From NCBI GenBank assembly GCA_934454035.1, contig CAKSFY010000089.1, forward strand, positions 1 through 9,056: a stretch of DNA of 9,056 bases. Reading direction: 5' to 3'. Below the pieces are notes generated by a model. The model was given only the letters and a program-made list of their open reading frames with translations, did no database searches and was not told where the DNA came from. Shown here in pieces: positions 1-6,718 of this stretch (positions within the stretch are counted from its first letter, which is position 1; each line of letters opens with the position of its first letter). The translations under genes and the position numbers were made by a program. Origin of the DNA: an uncultured Clostridia bacterium (GTDB taxonomy: Bacteria; Bacillota; Clostridia; UBA1381).

Positions 1-384
1 CTTTTAACGTCAAGGATTAAAAACCGTTCATTTTATTATATGCATGAAATGGGTGCGACAACCCTTTGGGAGTATTGGGATGGAAGAAAAAGTCATAATC
101 ATCCTATGTTCGGCGGTTGCATGAAGGTGCTTTGGAAATACTTTTTGGGTATAGAACCGTGCGGATTCGGGTACAAAAAAGTAAAAATTTCACCCTGTGA
201 TATTTTGGAACTCGGAAGCTTCGGCGGTTATATGAACGCGGACGGAAAGCGTTTATCGGTGAAGCTTAACCGCGGTGAAAATACGGAAATTGAAACGGAA
301 ATACCCGACGGTGTTGAAGCGGTTCTTTACTTTAAAGGAAAAGAGATAAAATTAAACAGCGGAAAAAATAAAATTAAATTTTAA
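1..384 (+). CDS. C-terminal end of a probable alpha-L-rhamnosidase (GH78-like), 5' truncated by window edge
   Basis: The reading frame is open from base 1 and ends at TAA 382-384, so these 127 codons are the end of a larger gene; the ATG at base 40 is an internal methionine. The stretch GATTLWEYWDG followed by SHNHPMFGG (about residues 17-39) matches the end of the catalytic (alpha/alpha)6 barrel of bacterial alpha-L-rhamnosidases, where a GATT-W-E-W motif and an N-H-...-G segment recur. It is followed by a small beta-rich C-terminal domain with the usual GI-P---GYKK start (about residues 50-61). Such enzymes release terminal alpha-linked L-rhamnose from plant glycosides and polysaccharides. 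The gene sits directly upstream of a sugar ABC importer, which fits a glycan-use locus. The catalytic acids lie outside the window, so the exact substrate cannot be verified; another glycosidase with the same fold is possible. Confidence 0.72.
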   Translation, partial: LLTSRIKNRSFYYMHEMGATTLWEYWDGRKSHNHPMFGGCMKVLWKYFLGIEPCGFGYKKVKISPCDILELGSFGGYMNADGKRLSVKLNRGENTEIETEIPDGVEAVLYFKGKEIKLNSGKNKIKF

Positions 385-425
385 AAAATATGCGTTTGCG
401 ATTTGCTGCAAACGCATATTTTTTT
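383..425 (+). terminator. Intrinsic terminator after the rhamnosidase-like gene
   Basis: A perfect 17-bp inverted repeat pairs 383-399 with 408-424 around an 8-nt loop, and the right arm runs into a T-tract (418-425). The left arm begins inside the TAA stop codon. The A/T-rich flanks also give an A-tract before the stem. It separates the glycosidase from the importer operon, although only about 45 nt remain before the next start codon, so partial readthrough may link the two. Confidence 0.88.
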
Positions 426-469
426 ATTTGAGGGAAATAATAGCTTTAAAACATGAAGGAGATATGCTT

Positions 470-1801
470 ATGAAAAAAATAATTTCGATATTATCAGCTT
501 CGCTTATGCTTTTATCTTCTGCAGGCTGCGGAGGAAACAAATCAGCGAGCGGAGTGTATTTTTTGAATTTTAAGCCGGAAATCGCAAATGTATATAAAAA
601 AGTGGCATCCGAATATGAAAAAGAAACCGGCAAAAGTGTTAAGGTTGTAACGGCTGCGAGCGGAACGTATGAACAAACATTAAAGTCAGAGATTGCAAAG
701 GCTAATCCGCCCACGATTTTTCAGGTTAACGGACCGATTGGGTATAAATCATGGCAGGATTATTGCGCAGATTTAAGCGATACAAAGCTTTATGATATTT
801 TATCGGATAAGAGTCTTGCAATCACGAGAGACGGAAAGGCGTATGCAATTCCGTATGTCATCGAGGGCTACGGAATTATATATAATAAACAAATCACAGA
901 CAAATATTTTGCTCTTTCGGATAAGAAAACCGATTTGTCATCTATGGATGAGATAAACACCTTTGAAAAACTGAAAGAGGTTGTTGAAGATATGCAATCA
1001 AAAAAAGACGAACTTGGCATACAGGGCGTTTTTGCGTCAACATCTCTGGGTGCGGGTGAGCAGTGGAGATGGCAGACTCACCTTGCAAATATTCCGTTTT
1101 ATCATGAATTTTCCGAAAAAAAACCGAATACTGATACTATAACGACAGGAGTTGAATCGGAAAAAATAGAGTTTAAATACGATGACAAGTTCAAAAATAT
1201 ATTTGATTTATATACAGATAATTCTCTTACGGACAAAAAACTTCTCGGAGGAAAATCAACCTCTGACTCCATGGCGGAATTTGCCCTCGGCAGATGCGCT
1301 ATGGTTCAAAACGGGGATTGGGCATGGTCGCAGATAAATGAGGTCAGCGGTAATACGGTAAGTGAAAATGATATTAAATTTCTGCCGATATATATGGGAT
1401 TTCCGGGCGAAGAAAAGCAAGGACTTTGCATAGGTTCTGAAAATTATATTGCAGTTAACGACAAAGTAACGGATGAGCTTAAAAATGAGTCAATCGCATT
1501 TTTGGAATGGCTGTTTACAAGTGACACAGGAAAAAAATATGTCGTGGAAGAACTGGGCTTTAATGCTCCGTTTACTTCATTTTCCGAGAATGAAATTACG
1601 GCAGACCCTTTGAGCAGACAGATTATTGAGTGGTCGAATTCGGGTAAGGAAAATATTGAATGGACATTTTTGTCTTTTCCGTCGGAGGAATTTAAAAACT
1701 ATTTCGGAGACGCACTGCTTCAATATGCTCAGGGCAATTCAGATTGGAATAACGTAAAAAATACGGTTGTCGAAAAGTGGACGGAACAGTTTAACAAGTA
1801 G
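470..1801 (+). CDS. Sugar ABC transporter substrate-binding lipoprotein (family 1 extracellular solute-binding protein)
   Basis: This 443-residue protein binds a carbohydrate outside the membrane and delivers it to the two permeases encoded next. It starts with a lipoprotein signal: MKK, a hydrophobic stretch (residues 4-17), and the lipobox-like SSAGC with the lipidated cysteine at residue 20, followed by a Gly/Ser/Asn-rich linker. The mature part has family hallmarks: a Lys/Glu-rich first helix (YEKETGKSVKVV), GKAYAIPYVIEGYGIIYNK in the first lobe, and the MVQNGDWAWSQI segment that usually lines the sugar site with aromatic residues. I chose ATG 470 because AGGAGA at 457-462 lies 7 nt upstream; an in-frame TTG at 428 and ATG at 464 are worse placed. 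The upstream glycosidase suggests a rhamnose-containing or related oligosaccharide as ligand, but this is inference. MsmE-like proteins are the nearest type I recognise. Confidence 0.93.
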   Translation: MKKIISILSASLMLLSSAGCGGNKSASGVYFLNFKPEIANVYKKVASEYEKETGKSVKVVTAASGTYEQTLKSEIAKANPPTIFQVNGPIGYKSWQDYCADLSDTKLYDILSDKSLAITRDGKAYAIPYVIEGYGIIYNKQITDKYFALSDKKTDLSSMDEINTFEKLKEVVEDMQSKKDELGIQGVFASTSLGAGEQWRWQTHLANIPFYHEFSEKKPNTDTITTGVESEKIEFKYDDKFKNIFDLYTDNSLTDKKLLGGKSTSDSMAEFALGRCAMVQNGDWAWSQINEVSGNTVSENDIKFLPIYMGFPGEEKQGLCIGSENYIAVNDKVTDELKNESIAFLEWLFTSDTGKKYVVEELGFNAPFTSFSENEITADPLSRQIIEWSNSGKENIEWTFLSFPSEEFKNYFGDALLQYAQGNSDWNNVKNTVVEKWTEQFNK

Positions 1802-1813
1802 GGGAGTGGTATC

Positions 1814-2656
1814 ATGGAGGAATCAATAAAAAAGAATTTTCCGCTTTTTGTGCTGCCGACCTTAATTGCCTTTTTGATAGCATTTATTATTCCGTTTATA
1901 CTCGGTTTGTATCTGTCTTTTGCAGAGTTTACAACAGTTGCGGACGCAAAATTTGTGGGCTTTGACAATTATATAAAGGCATTTGCCAATAGAGATTTTA
2001 TTAACTCTCTGACTTTTACGGTAAAGCTTACAATCGTTGCGATTATATCGATAAATGTACTGGCATTTTGTCTGGCACTGCTGCTTACAAGGAAAGTAAA
2101 AGGAAGAAATATTTTCCGAACCGTATTTTTTATGCCTAATCTGATAGGCGGAATTGTACTCGGATATATATGGCAGCTGATAATAAACGGAGTGCTGCTG
2201 CGTTTCGGTGTAACAATCACGTATAAAGCGGCTTACGGATTTTTGGGGCTTGTAATTCTTGCAAATTGGCAAATGATAGGTTACATGATGGTAATATATA
2301 TAGCCGGAATTCAGAACATTCCGCCATCGCTTATTGAAGCGGCAAAGATTGACGGCGCAAAGCCGCTTCAAATATTGAAAAATGTAATAATCCCGATGGT
2401 TATGCCGTCAATTACAATTTGCCTGTTTCTGACATTGTCCAATTCATTTAAAATGTTTGACCAAAACCTGGCTTTGACAGCCGGTGCGCCGGCAAAACAG
2501 ACGCAAATGCTTGCACTGGATATTTACAATACTTTTTACGGAAATGTCGGGTACGAGGGGGTAGGACAGGCAAAAGCGGTTGTATTCGCAATTATTCTTG
2601 CGGCTATCGGACTCATTCAGTTGAATATAACAGGCAGAAAGGAGATTGAACAGTGA
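1814..2656 (+). CDS. Carbohydrate ABC transporter permease, MalF/UgpA/MsmF type
   Basis: This 280-residue inner-membrane protein is the first of two channel subunits of the importer. Several hydrophobic spans are visible, including residues about 10-35, 73-98, 106-127 and 255-275. The cytoplasmic EAA loop, which docks on the ATPase, reads EAAKIDGAKPLQIL and starts at residue 175 with the conserved Gly at 181, followed by the expected I-P pair. The N-terminal LPTLIAFLIAFIIPFILGLYLSF segment is typical of MalF-like sugar permeases without the extra MalF periplasmic domain. The start is ATG 1814; GGGGAG at 1801-1806, overlapping the stop codon of the binding-protein gene, is 7 nt upstream. The 12-nt gap to the upstream gene and the overlap with the downstream gene indicate one transcript. 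Confidence 0.94.
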   Translation: MEESIKKNFPLFVLPTLIAFLIAFIIPFILGLYLSFAEFTTVADAKFVGFDNYIKAFANRDFINSLTFTVKLTIVAIISINVLAFCLALLLTRKVKGRNIFRTVFFMPNLIGGIVLGYIWQLIINGVLLRFGVTITYKAAYGFLGLVILANWQMIGYMMVIYIAGIQNIPPSLIEAAKIDGAKPLQILKNVIIPMVMPSITICLFLTLSNSFKMFDQNLALTAGAPAKQTQMLALDIYNTFYGNVGYEGVGQAKAVVFAIILAAIGLIQLNITGRKEIEQ

Positions 2657-3480
2657 TGGAAAAGCACAGTACATGGCTTACGGTTTTGCTTACGTTTCTG
2701 GCGGTTATTTTCCTGCTGCCGATTGTTATAGTTTTGATGAATTCTTTTAAAGGACAGTTTTATATTGCCGATATGCCTTTTAAGCTGCCGAATGCGGACA
2801 CATTTGCAGGACTTGACAATTATATAGGCGGAATAGAAAAAACTAATTTTATAAGTGCATTCGGGTATTCGATTTTTATTACCGTTTTTTCGGTAGCAGT
2901 AATAGTTTTTTTTCCGTCAATGACTGCATGGTATATGGTTAGGGTAAAGAACAGCTTTTCGAAAGTATTATATTATTCGTTTGTTCTGTCCATGGTAATT
3001 CCGTTTCAGATGATAATGTACACTATGGTTAAGGTTGCAAATGTTTTGTATCTTGACAATCCTATCGGCATAATTTTGATTTATTTGGGACTGGGGAGCG
3101 GACTTTCGATTTTTATGTACAGCGGATTTGTAAAGTCTATTCCCATTGAGGTCGAGGAGGCGGCAATGGTTGACGGCTGCAATCCGTCAACGACATTTTT
3201 CAGAATAATAATGCCGATTTTAAAGCCTATCGCAATTACGGTTGCTATATTAAATGCCATGTGGATTTGGAACGATTATTTGCTGCCGCTGCTGTTGATA
3301 GGAAGTGACTACAGGACAATTCCACTTGCCGTTCAATATTTAAAAGGCGGTTACGGATCTATTGATATGGGAGCAATGATGGCTCTTTTAGTGCTTGCAA
3401 TTATCCCTATAGTTATATTTTATCTTTTCAGTCAGAAGTATATTATAGAAGGCGTTGTAGCAGGAGCGGTAAAGGGATAA
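2653..3480 (+). CDS. Carbohydrate ABC transporter permease, MalG/UgpE/MsmG type
   Basis: Second channel subunit of the same importer, 275 residues from GTG 2653. Its EAA loop, EEAAMVDGCNPSTTFF, has the key Glu at residue 169 and Gly at 175 and is followed by I--MPILKPI, the MalG-type pattern. The N-terminal TM segment ends in NSFKGQF, resembling the N-SFK motif common in this subunit. The gene overlaps its partner: the upstream TGA (2654-2656) shares its last base with ATG 2656, and GTG 2653 lies one codon earlier. AGGAG at 2640-2644 is 8 nt from the GTG and 11 nt from the ATG, so either start is possible; the difference is one residue. The overlap suggests translational coupling. No ATP-binding subunit follows; the next gene is an exporter with its own promoter. 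Confidence 0.94.
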   Translation: MMEKHSTWLTVLLTFLAVIFLLPIVIVLMNSFKGQFYIADMPFKLPNADTFAGLDNYIGGIEKTNFISAFGYSIFITVFSVAVIVFFPSMTAWYMVRVKNSFSKVLYYSFVLSMVIPFQMIMYTMVKVANVLYLDNPIGIILIYLGLGSGLSIFMYSGFVKSIPIEVEEAAMVDGCNPSTTFFRIIMPILKPIAITVAILNAMWIWNDYLLPLLLIGSDYRTIPLAVQYLKGGYGSIDMGAMMALLVLAIIPIVIFYLFSQKYIIEGVVAGAVKG

Positions 3481-3495
3481 AAATCCCTTTACCGC
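3466..3495 (+). terminator. Perfect hairpin spanning the end of the permease gene, without a U-tract
   Basis: A perfect 13-bp inverted repeat pairs 3466-3478 with 3483-3495 around the tetraloop AAAA. The left arm is the last four sense codons (AVKG) plus the first base of TAA. What follows on the + strand is seven A residues, not T residues, so this is not a classical intrinsic terminator. It may end transcription weakly, or protect the 3' end of the importer mRNA from exonucleases. It does separate the importer from the promoter at 3506. Confidence 0.45.
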
Positions 3496-3505
3496 AAAAA
3501 AAGGA

Positions 3506-3534
3506 TTGACAAAGAGATTACATAATTATATAAT
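3506..3534 (+). promoter_or_regulatory. Consensus sigma-A promoter of the ABC exporter gene
   Basis: TTGACA at 3506-3511 and TATAAT at 3529-3534 match the vegetative consensus at every position with the optimal 17-nt spacer. Transcription would start near 3541, giving a leader of about 30 nt that contains AAAAGG (3554-3559) before ATG 3570. No operator or attenuator is visible in that leader, so strong, largely constitutive expression is the simplest reading. Confidence 0.9.
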
Positions 3535-3569
3535 AGATATATATAATGAATTGAAAAGGTTTGGTATAT

Positions 3570-5207
3570 ATGAATAAACGTGCCCTTGGCTGGATATGCA
3601 GACACGGAAAAGGGAGCTTTTTAATAATTGCGCTTATGACGGTGCTGGGAAGCGTTTTGTCGCTTATTTCGATTGCTTTTGTAAGCGTTTCAAAAACATT
3701 GGTTGATATTGCTACCGGATTTCAGACGGGGAAAATGTTTGAGACTGCCGCTTATCTTGCGGCACTGCTTATCTTGCGTCTGCTGATTCAGATAACAATT
3801 AATTTTATGAACGTACATGCATCTTCAAGGCTTGAAATTGCCTTGAAAAGGCATATATTCAAGCAGATTATAAATAAAGATTATCTCTCTGTCGTGAAGA
3901 TTCATTCGGGAGAGCTTTTAAACCGATTAAACAGCGATGTTTCTGTTATTGTTAACGGATTGATAACTATTTTGCCGTCGGCGGCTATTTTTGTAACTTC
4001 GATTATAGGAGCTTTTATCTATCTTTTCACAATTGATAAAATTCTTGCGCTTATTATTCTGTGCGTAGGACCTATGGTAGGAATAGGAGCCAGACTCTAT
4101 AGCCGAAAATATAAGCTTTTACATAAGGAATGTCAGCAAGCGGATGGAAAAACAAAATCGTTTATGCTTGAAATAATACAGAATCTGCTTGTAGTAAAAT
4201 CTTTCAATAACGAGAATGCGGTTTTGGACAGAAGCGAGACCCTTCAGCGTGATAGCTATAAACTGAGAATCAAAAGAACAAAAATATCGGTGGTTGCTCA
4301 TGTAGGGATGTTTCTGATATTTAATGCCGGTTATTATTTTGCGTTTGCGTACGGTGCGTACAGGATTTCTGCCGGAGCATTGAATTTCGGCGAATTTACC
4401 GCAATTTTGCAACTGGTTAATCAGATTCAGACTCCTTTTAAAGATATATCTTCGTTAATTCCGCAGTTTTTCTCGATGATTGCGTCAACGGAAAGGCTTT
4501 TGGAGATTGAGGATATCACACCTGAGCCGGAGGTTAAAATGACAGATGTGTCCCTGTATAACGATATGGAGGAAATTGTTTTTGACAATGTACGGTTTTC
4601 CTACAGTGCGGATTCTGTGGTTTCGGGAATTAATATGCGCATAAAAAAAGGCGAGTGCGTAGTAATCGGCGGAGAATCCGGAGCAGGGAAAAGCACTTCC
4701 ATAAAGCTGCTTTTGGGAATTTTAACCCCGTCCGACGGTGACATATACATTAAGACAACACACGGAAAAATACAGATAGGCAAGCAGACGCGCCCGATGT
4801 TTTCGTATGTTCCGCAGGGGAATCTTATTCTGTCGGGAACCATACGTGAGAATATTGCCTTTGCATGCGGCAGCGCTTCGGAAGAGGACATTATAAAAAG
4901 CGCAAAAATAGCGCAAATATGGGATTTTATCGAATCGCTTGATGAAGGACTCGATACCGTTATAGGCGAAAAAGGACTTGGACTTTCCGAGGGTCAGGCA
5001 CAAAGAATATCTATTGCGAGAGCAATTTTATATGACGCGCCTGTACTTCTTTTGGATGAATCCACTTCTGCTTTGGACAGCCATACCGAATCGGAACTTT
5101 TAAAAGCAATCAGGCATATGACCGATAAGACATGCATTATTATTTCACACAAACAGGCGGCATTTGATATATGTGACCATGCCGAGTATGTTACGAAAAA
5201 AACTTAA
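3570..5207 (+). CDS. ABC exporter half-transporter (fused membrane and ATPase domains)
   Basis: A 545-residue type IV ABC exporter that should work as a dimer to pump an unknown substrate out of the cell. Residues about 15-300 form the six-helix membrane domain, with clear spans near 17-45, 130-175 and 238-262. The nucleotide-binding domain follows: Walker A GESGAGKS at 368-375, Q-loop Gln at 416 (YVPQGN), signature LSEGQ at 472-476, Walker B with Asp496 and catalytic Glu497, D-loop SALD, and H-loop His527 (ISHK). All catalytic residues are present. LSEGQ instead of LSGGQ is common in clostridial exporters of this type. Start ATG 3570 has AAAAGG 10 nt upstream; an in-frame TTG at 3561 is too close to it. 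No second half-transporter is adjacent, suggesting a homodimer. Proximity to the DUF3343/desulfurase pair might hint at a related function, but a terminator-like hairpin lies between them. Confidence 0.93.
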   Translation: MNKRALGWICRHGKGSFLIIALMTVLGSVLSLISIAFVSVSKTLVDIATGFQTGKMFETAAYLAALLILRLLIQITINFMNVHASSRLEIALKRHIFKQIINKDYLSVVKIHSGELLNRLNSDVSVIVNGLITILPSAAIFVTSIIGAFIYLFTIDKILALIILCVGPMVGIGARLYSRKYKLLHKECQQADGKTKSFMLEIIQNLLVVKSFNNENAVLDRSETLQRDSYKLRIKRTKISVVAHVGMFLIFNAGYYFAFAYGAYRISAGALNFGEFTAILQLVNQIQTPFKDISSLIPQFFSMIASTERLLEIEDITPEPEVKMTDVSLYNDMEEIVFDNVRFSYSADSVVSGINMRIKKGECVVIGGESGAGKSTSIKLLLGILTPSDGDIYIKTTHGKIQIGKQTRPMFSYVPQGNLILSGTIRENIAFACGSASEEDIIKSAKIAQIWDFIESLDEGLDTVIGEKGLGLSEGQAQRISIARAILYDAPVLLLDESTSALDSHTESELLKAIRHMTDKTCIIISHKQAAFDICDHAEYVTKKT

Positions 5208-5217
5208 TCTGCATACT

Positions 5218-5279
5218 ATAATCATAAGAGGGTTTGAAGCTTTTTCAGAGTTTCTCATCCTTTTATGATTATTTTTTTA
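5218..5279 (+). terminator. Terminator-like hairpin after the exporter gene
   Basis: The arms 5218-5231 and 5259-5272 pair over 14 bp with one G-U pair, separated by a 27-nt loop, and are followed by six T residues (5273-5278). The loop can form a small inner hairpin (TGAA/TTCA, 5234-5246). The stem is AT-rich, so termination may be partial. The ribosome binding site of the next gene starts right after the T-tract. A TATAAT sequence at 5217-5222 overlaps the left arm; no good -35 is seen 16-18 nt upstream, so a promoter there is only possible. Confidence 0.6.
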
Positions 5280-5293
5280 GGGGTGAGATGATA

Positions 5294-5557
5294 ATGTCAG
5301 TTTTATTGGCAGTGATAGGTTCTGTTACAACGGCGACACGTCTCCATAAAAAGCTTGAGCAAACAACGGGAATTTCCGCGAGAATAGTCCATACACCGCA
5401 AGCAATAGGAAACGGCGGTTGCTCTTATTCGATCAAGACAAAGTCGGAAAATATGCCGATTGTAATGGAGACGGCTGCGGAATATAAAATCAGAGTTAAA
5501 GGGTGGTATCTGGCTGAGAACGAAGACGGAAAAGAGGTTTATCATGCTATATCTTGA
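5294..5557 (+). CDS. DUF3343 small protein, putative sulfur/selenium carrier-like
   Basis: An 87-residue protein of the DUF3343 type (Pfam family described as putative Se/S carrier protein-like). The visible pattern is the family one: an N-terminal strand (MSVLLAVIGSVTTATRLHK) leading into a helix, then a middle segment ending in NGGCSYSIK with a single cysteine at residue 43, matching the conserved GC motif thought to carry persulfide or selenide. I chose ATG 5294: GGGGTGA at 5280-5286 is 7 nt upstream, while ATG 5288 is too close and an in-frame upstream ATG at 5234 lies inside the hairpin loop. Its last 14 nt overlap the downstream desulfurase-family gene, indicating tight co-expression and probably a donor-acceptor relation. 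Direct biochemical roles of this family are not settled; carrier function is inference. Confidence 0.82.
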   Translation: MSVLLAVIGSVTTATRLHKKLEQTTGISARIVHTPQAIGNGGCSYSIKTKSENMPIVMETAAEYKIRVKGWYLAENEDGKEVYHAIS

Positions 5558-6686
5558 TAATGCCGCAACTTCGAAGGATAAGCCGAAGGTCTTTTATAAA
5601 GCAATGAACAAATTTACGAGGGAATTCAGTGTAAATGCAGGCAGGGGCGGACATGATTTCAGCATAAAGGGAGCGGAGGGAATAAGTGAGACGGCAGAAG
5701 AACTTGCCGGACTTTTCGGGATAGATAATCCGGAGAGAATTGCGTTTTCGTATAATGCTACAATGTCTTTGAATCAAGCAATTGCCGGCATTTTAATAAA
5801 CGGGGGACACGCGGTCGTAACGGAAATGGAGCATAACAGTGTTCTGCGCCCTGTTCACAGCTTTGGCAATTATACATTTGCAAAAGCGGACAGTCTCGGC
5901 AGAGTAAGCCCCGAAAGCATAAAAAGTGCAATAAAAAGCGATACAAGGCTAGTTGTCTGCACTCATGCGTCAAATGTATGCGGAAGTGTCGAACCGATAG
6001 CAGAAATCGGAAAAGCAGCTCATGAAAGCGGTGCTTTATTATTGGTCGATGCGGCACAGAGTGCCGGGTGCAAAAAAATAGATGTTAATAAAATGAACAT
6101 TGATATGCTGGCTTTTTCGGCACATAAAGGACTTTTGGGCCCTATGGGTGTGGGAGGACTTTACGTAAAGGAGGGAATTGAACTTGTTCCGCTTATATCG
6201 GGCGGAACAGGTTCACAGTCAAAGCTTTTGGAGCAGCCTGCCGATATGCCCGGTTTTTTACAGGCAGGGACGCAAAACACCCCGGGCATAATGGCACTGG
6301 GCAAATCGGTTAAGTTTATTAAGAATGTCACGGAGGAGGCAATATCGGCACATAATACAGAGCTTGCTTATGTTCTGATTGAGAGATTGATGAACATGAA
6401 CGGTGTTACTGTGTACGGAATATGCGAAAGAAAAGATGGGGACAGAAACGGGACCGTGCTTTTTAATATAGACGGAATGGAAAGCGGAGAAGTGTGTGAA
6501 ATGCTGAATGATGAATTTAAAATTGCGGTACGGGGCGGCTGGCATTGTGCGTACTATGCTCATTGCGCTCTCGGAAGTGAAAAAAGTGGCGGAATCAGAG
6601 CGAGCTTCGGTTTATTTTCAAAAAAAAGTGATGCTGAAAGGCTTGCCGATTCGGTATATAAGATACTTAAATTGTGCATAAAATAA
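5544..6686 (+). CDS. Cysteine desulfurase-family class V aminotransferase (EF2568-like)
   Basis: A 380-residue PLP enzyme of aminotransferase class V. It begins directly with the strand MLYLDNAATS, as in the short-N-terminus subfamily known as am_tr_V_EF2568 (TIGR01977), whose precise function is unassigned. Visible active-site elements: His97 in TEMEHNS, Asp169 and Gln172 in DAAQSAG, the PLP lysine Lys195 in SAHKG, and Cys335 in RGGWHCA, aligned with the catalytic cysteine of SufS-type (group II) desulfurases. A second cysteine, Cys341 (AHCALG), sits where a lysine is common in relatives as I recall them. The likely reaction is removal of S or Se from cysteine or selenocysteine, passed to the overlapping DUF3343 protein. 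The start ATG 5544 has AAAGAGG 6 nt upstream. The stop codon lies inside a bidirectional terminator. Iron-sulfur housekeeping (IscS/SufS) is less likely, as no scaffold gene is near. Confidence 0.9.
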   Translation: MLYLDNAATSKDKPKVFYKAMNKFTREFSVNAGRGGHDFSIKGAEGISETAEELAGLFGIDNPERIAFSYNATMSLNQAIAGILINGGHAVVTEMEHNSVLRPVHSFGNYTFAKADSLGRVSPESIKSAIKSDTRLVVCTHASNVCGSVEPIAEIGKAAHESGALLLVDAAQSAGCKKIDVNKMNIDMLAFSAHKGLLGPMGVGGLYVKEGIELVPLISGGTGSQSKLLEQPADMPGFLQAGTQNTPGIMALGKSVKFIKNVTEEAISAHNTELAYVLIERLMNMNGVTVYGICERKDGDRNGTVLFNIDGMESGEVCEMLNDEFKIAVRGGWHCAYYAHCALGSEKSGGIRASFGLFSKKSDAERLADSVYKILKLCIK

Positions 6687-6718
6687 AACCGCAGTAATTG
6701 CGGTTTTATTTTATGCAC
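6674..6718. terminator. Perfect bidirectional terminator between convergent genes
   Basis: A perfect 20-bp inverted repeat pairs 6674-6693 with 6699-6718 around a 5-nt loop. Each strand reads a GC-containing core (CCGCA/TGCGG) followed by the T-rich arm TTTTATTTTA, so it can end transcription from both sides. Both flanking genes stop inside it: the desulfurase TAA at 6684-6686 and the recombinase TAA on the - strand at 6713-6711. Confidence 0.9.

Noticed and set aside
428..469. TTG 428 as start of the binding-protein gene
   Set aside because: It would place extra charged residues before the lipoprotein signal and lies before the ribosome binding site at 457-462, which serves ATG 470.
1862..2371. 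169-residue open frame on the - strand
   Set aside because: Lies wholly antisense to the clear permease gene, is rich in Cys, Tyr, Arg and Lys as expected for a shadow frame, and matches no family I know.
5234..5293. Longer DUF3343 protein starting at ATG 5234
   Set aside because: That start is in the loop of the terminator-like hairpin without a ribosome binding site; the family domain begins at ATG 5294.
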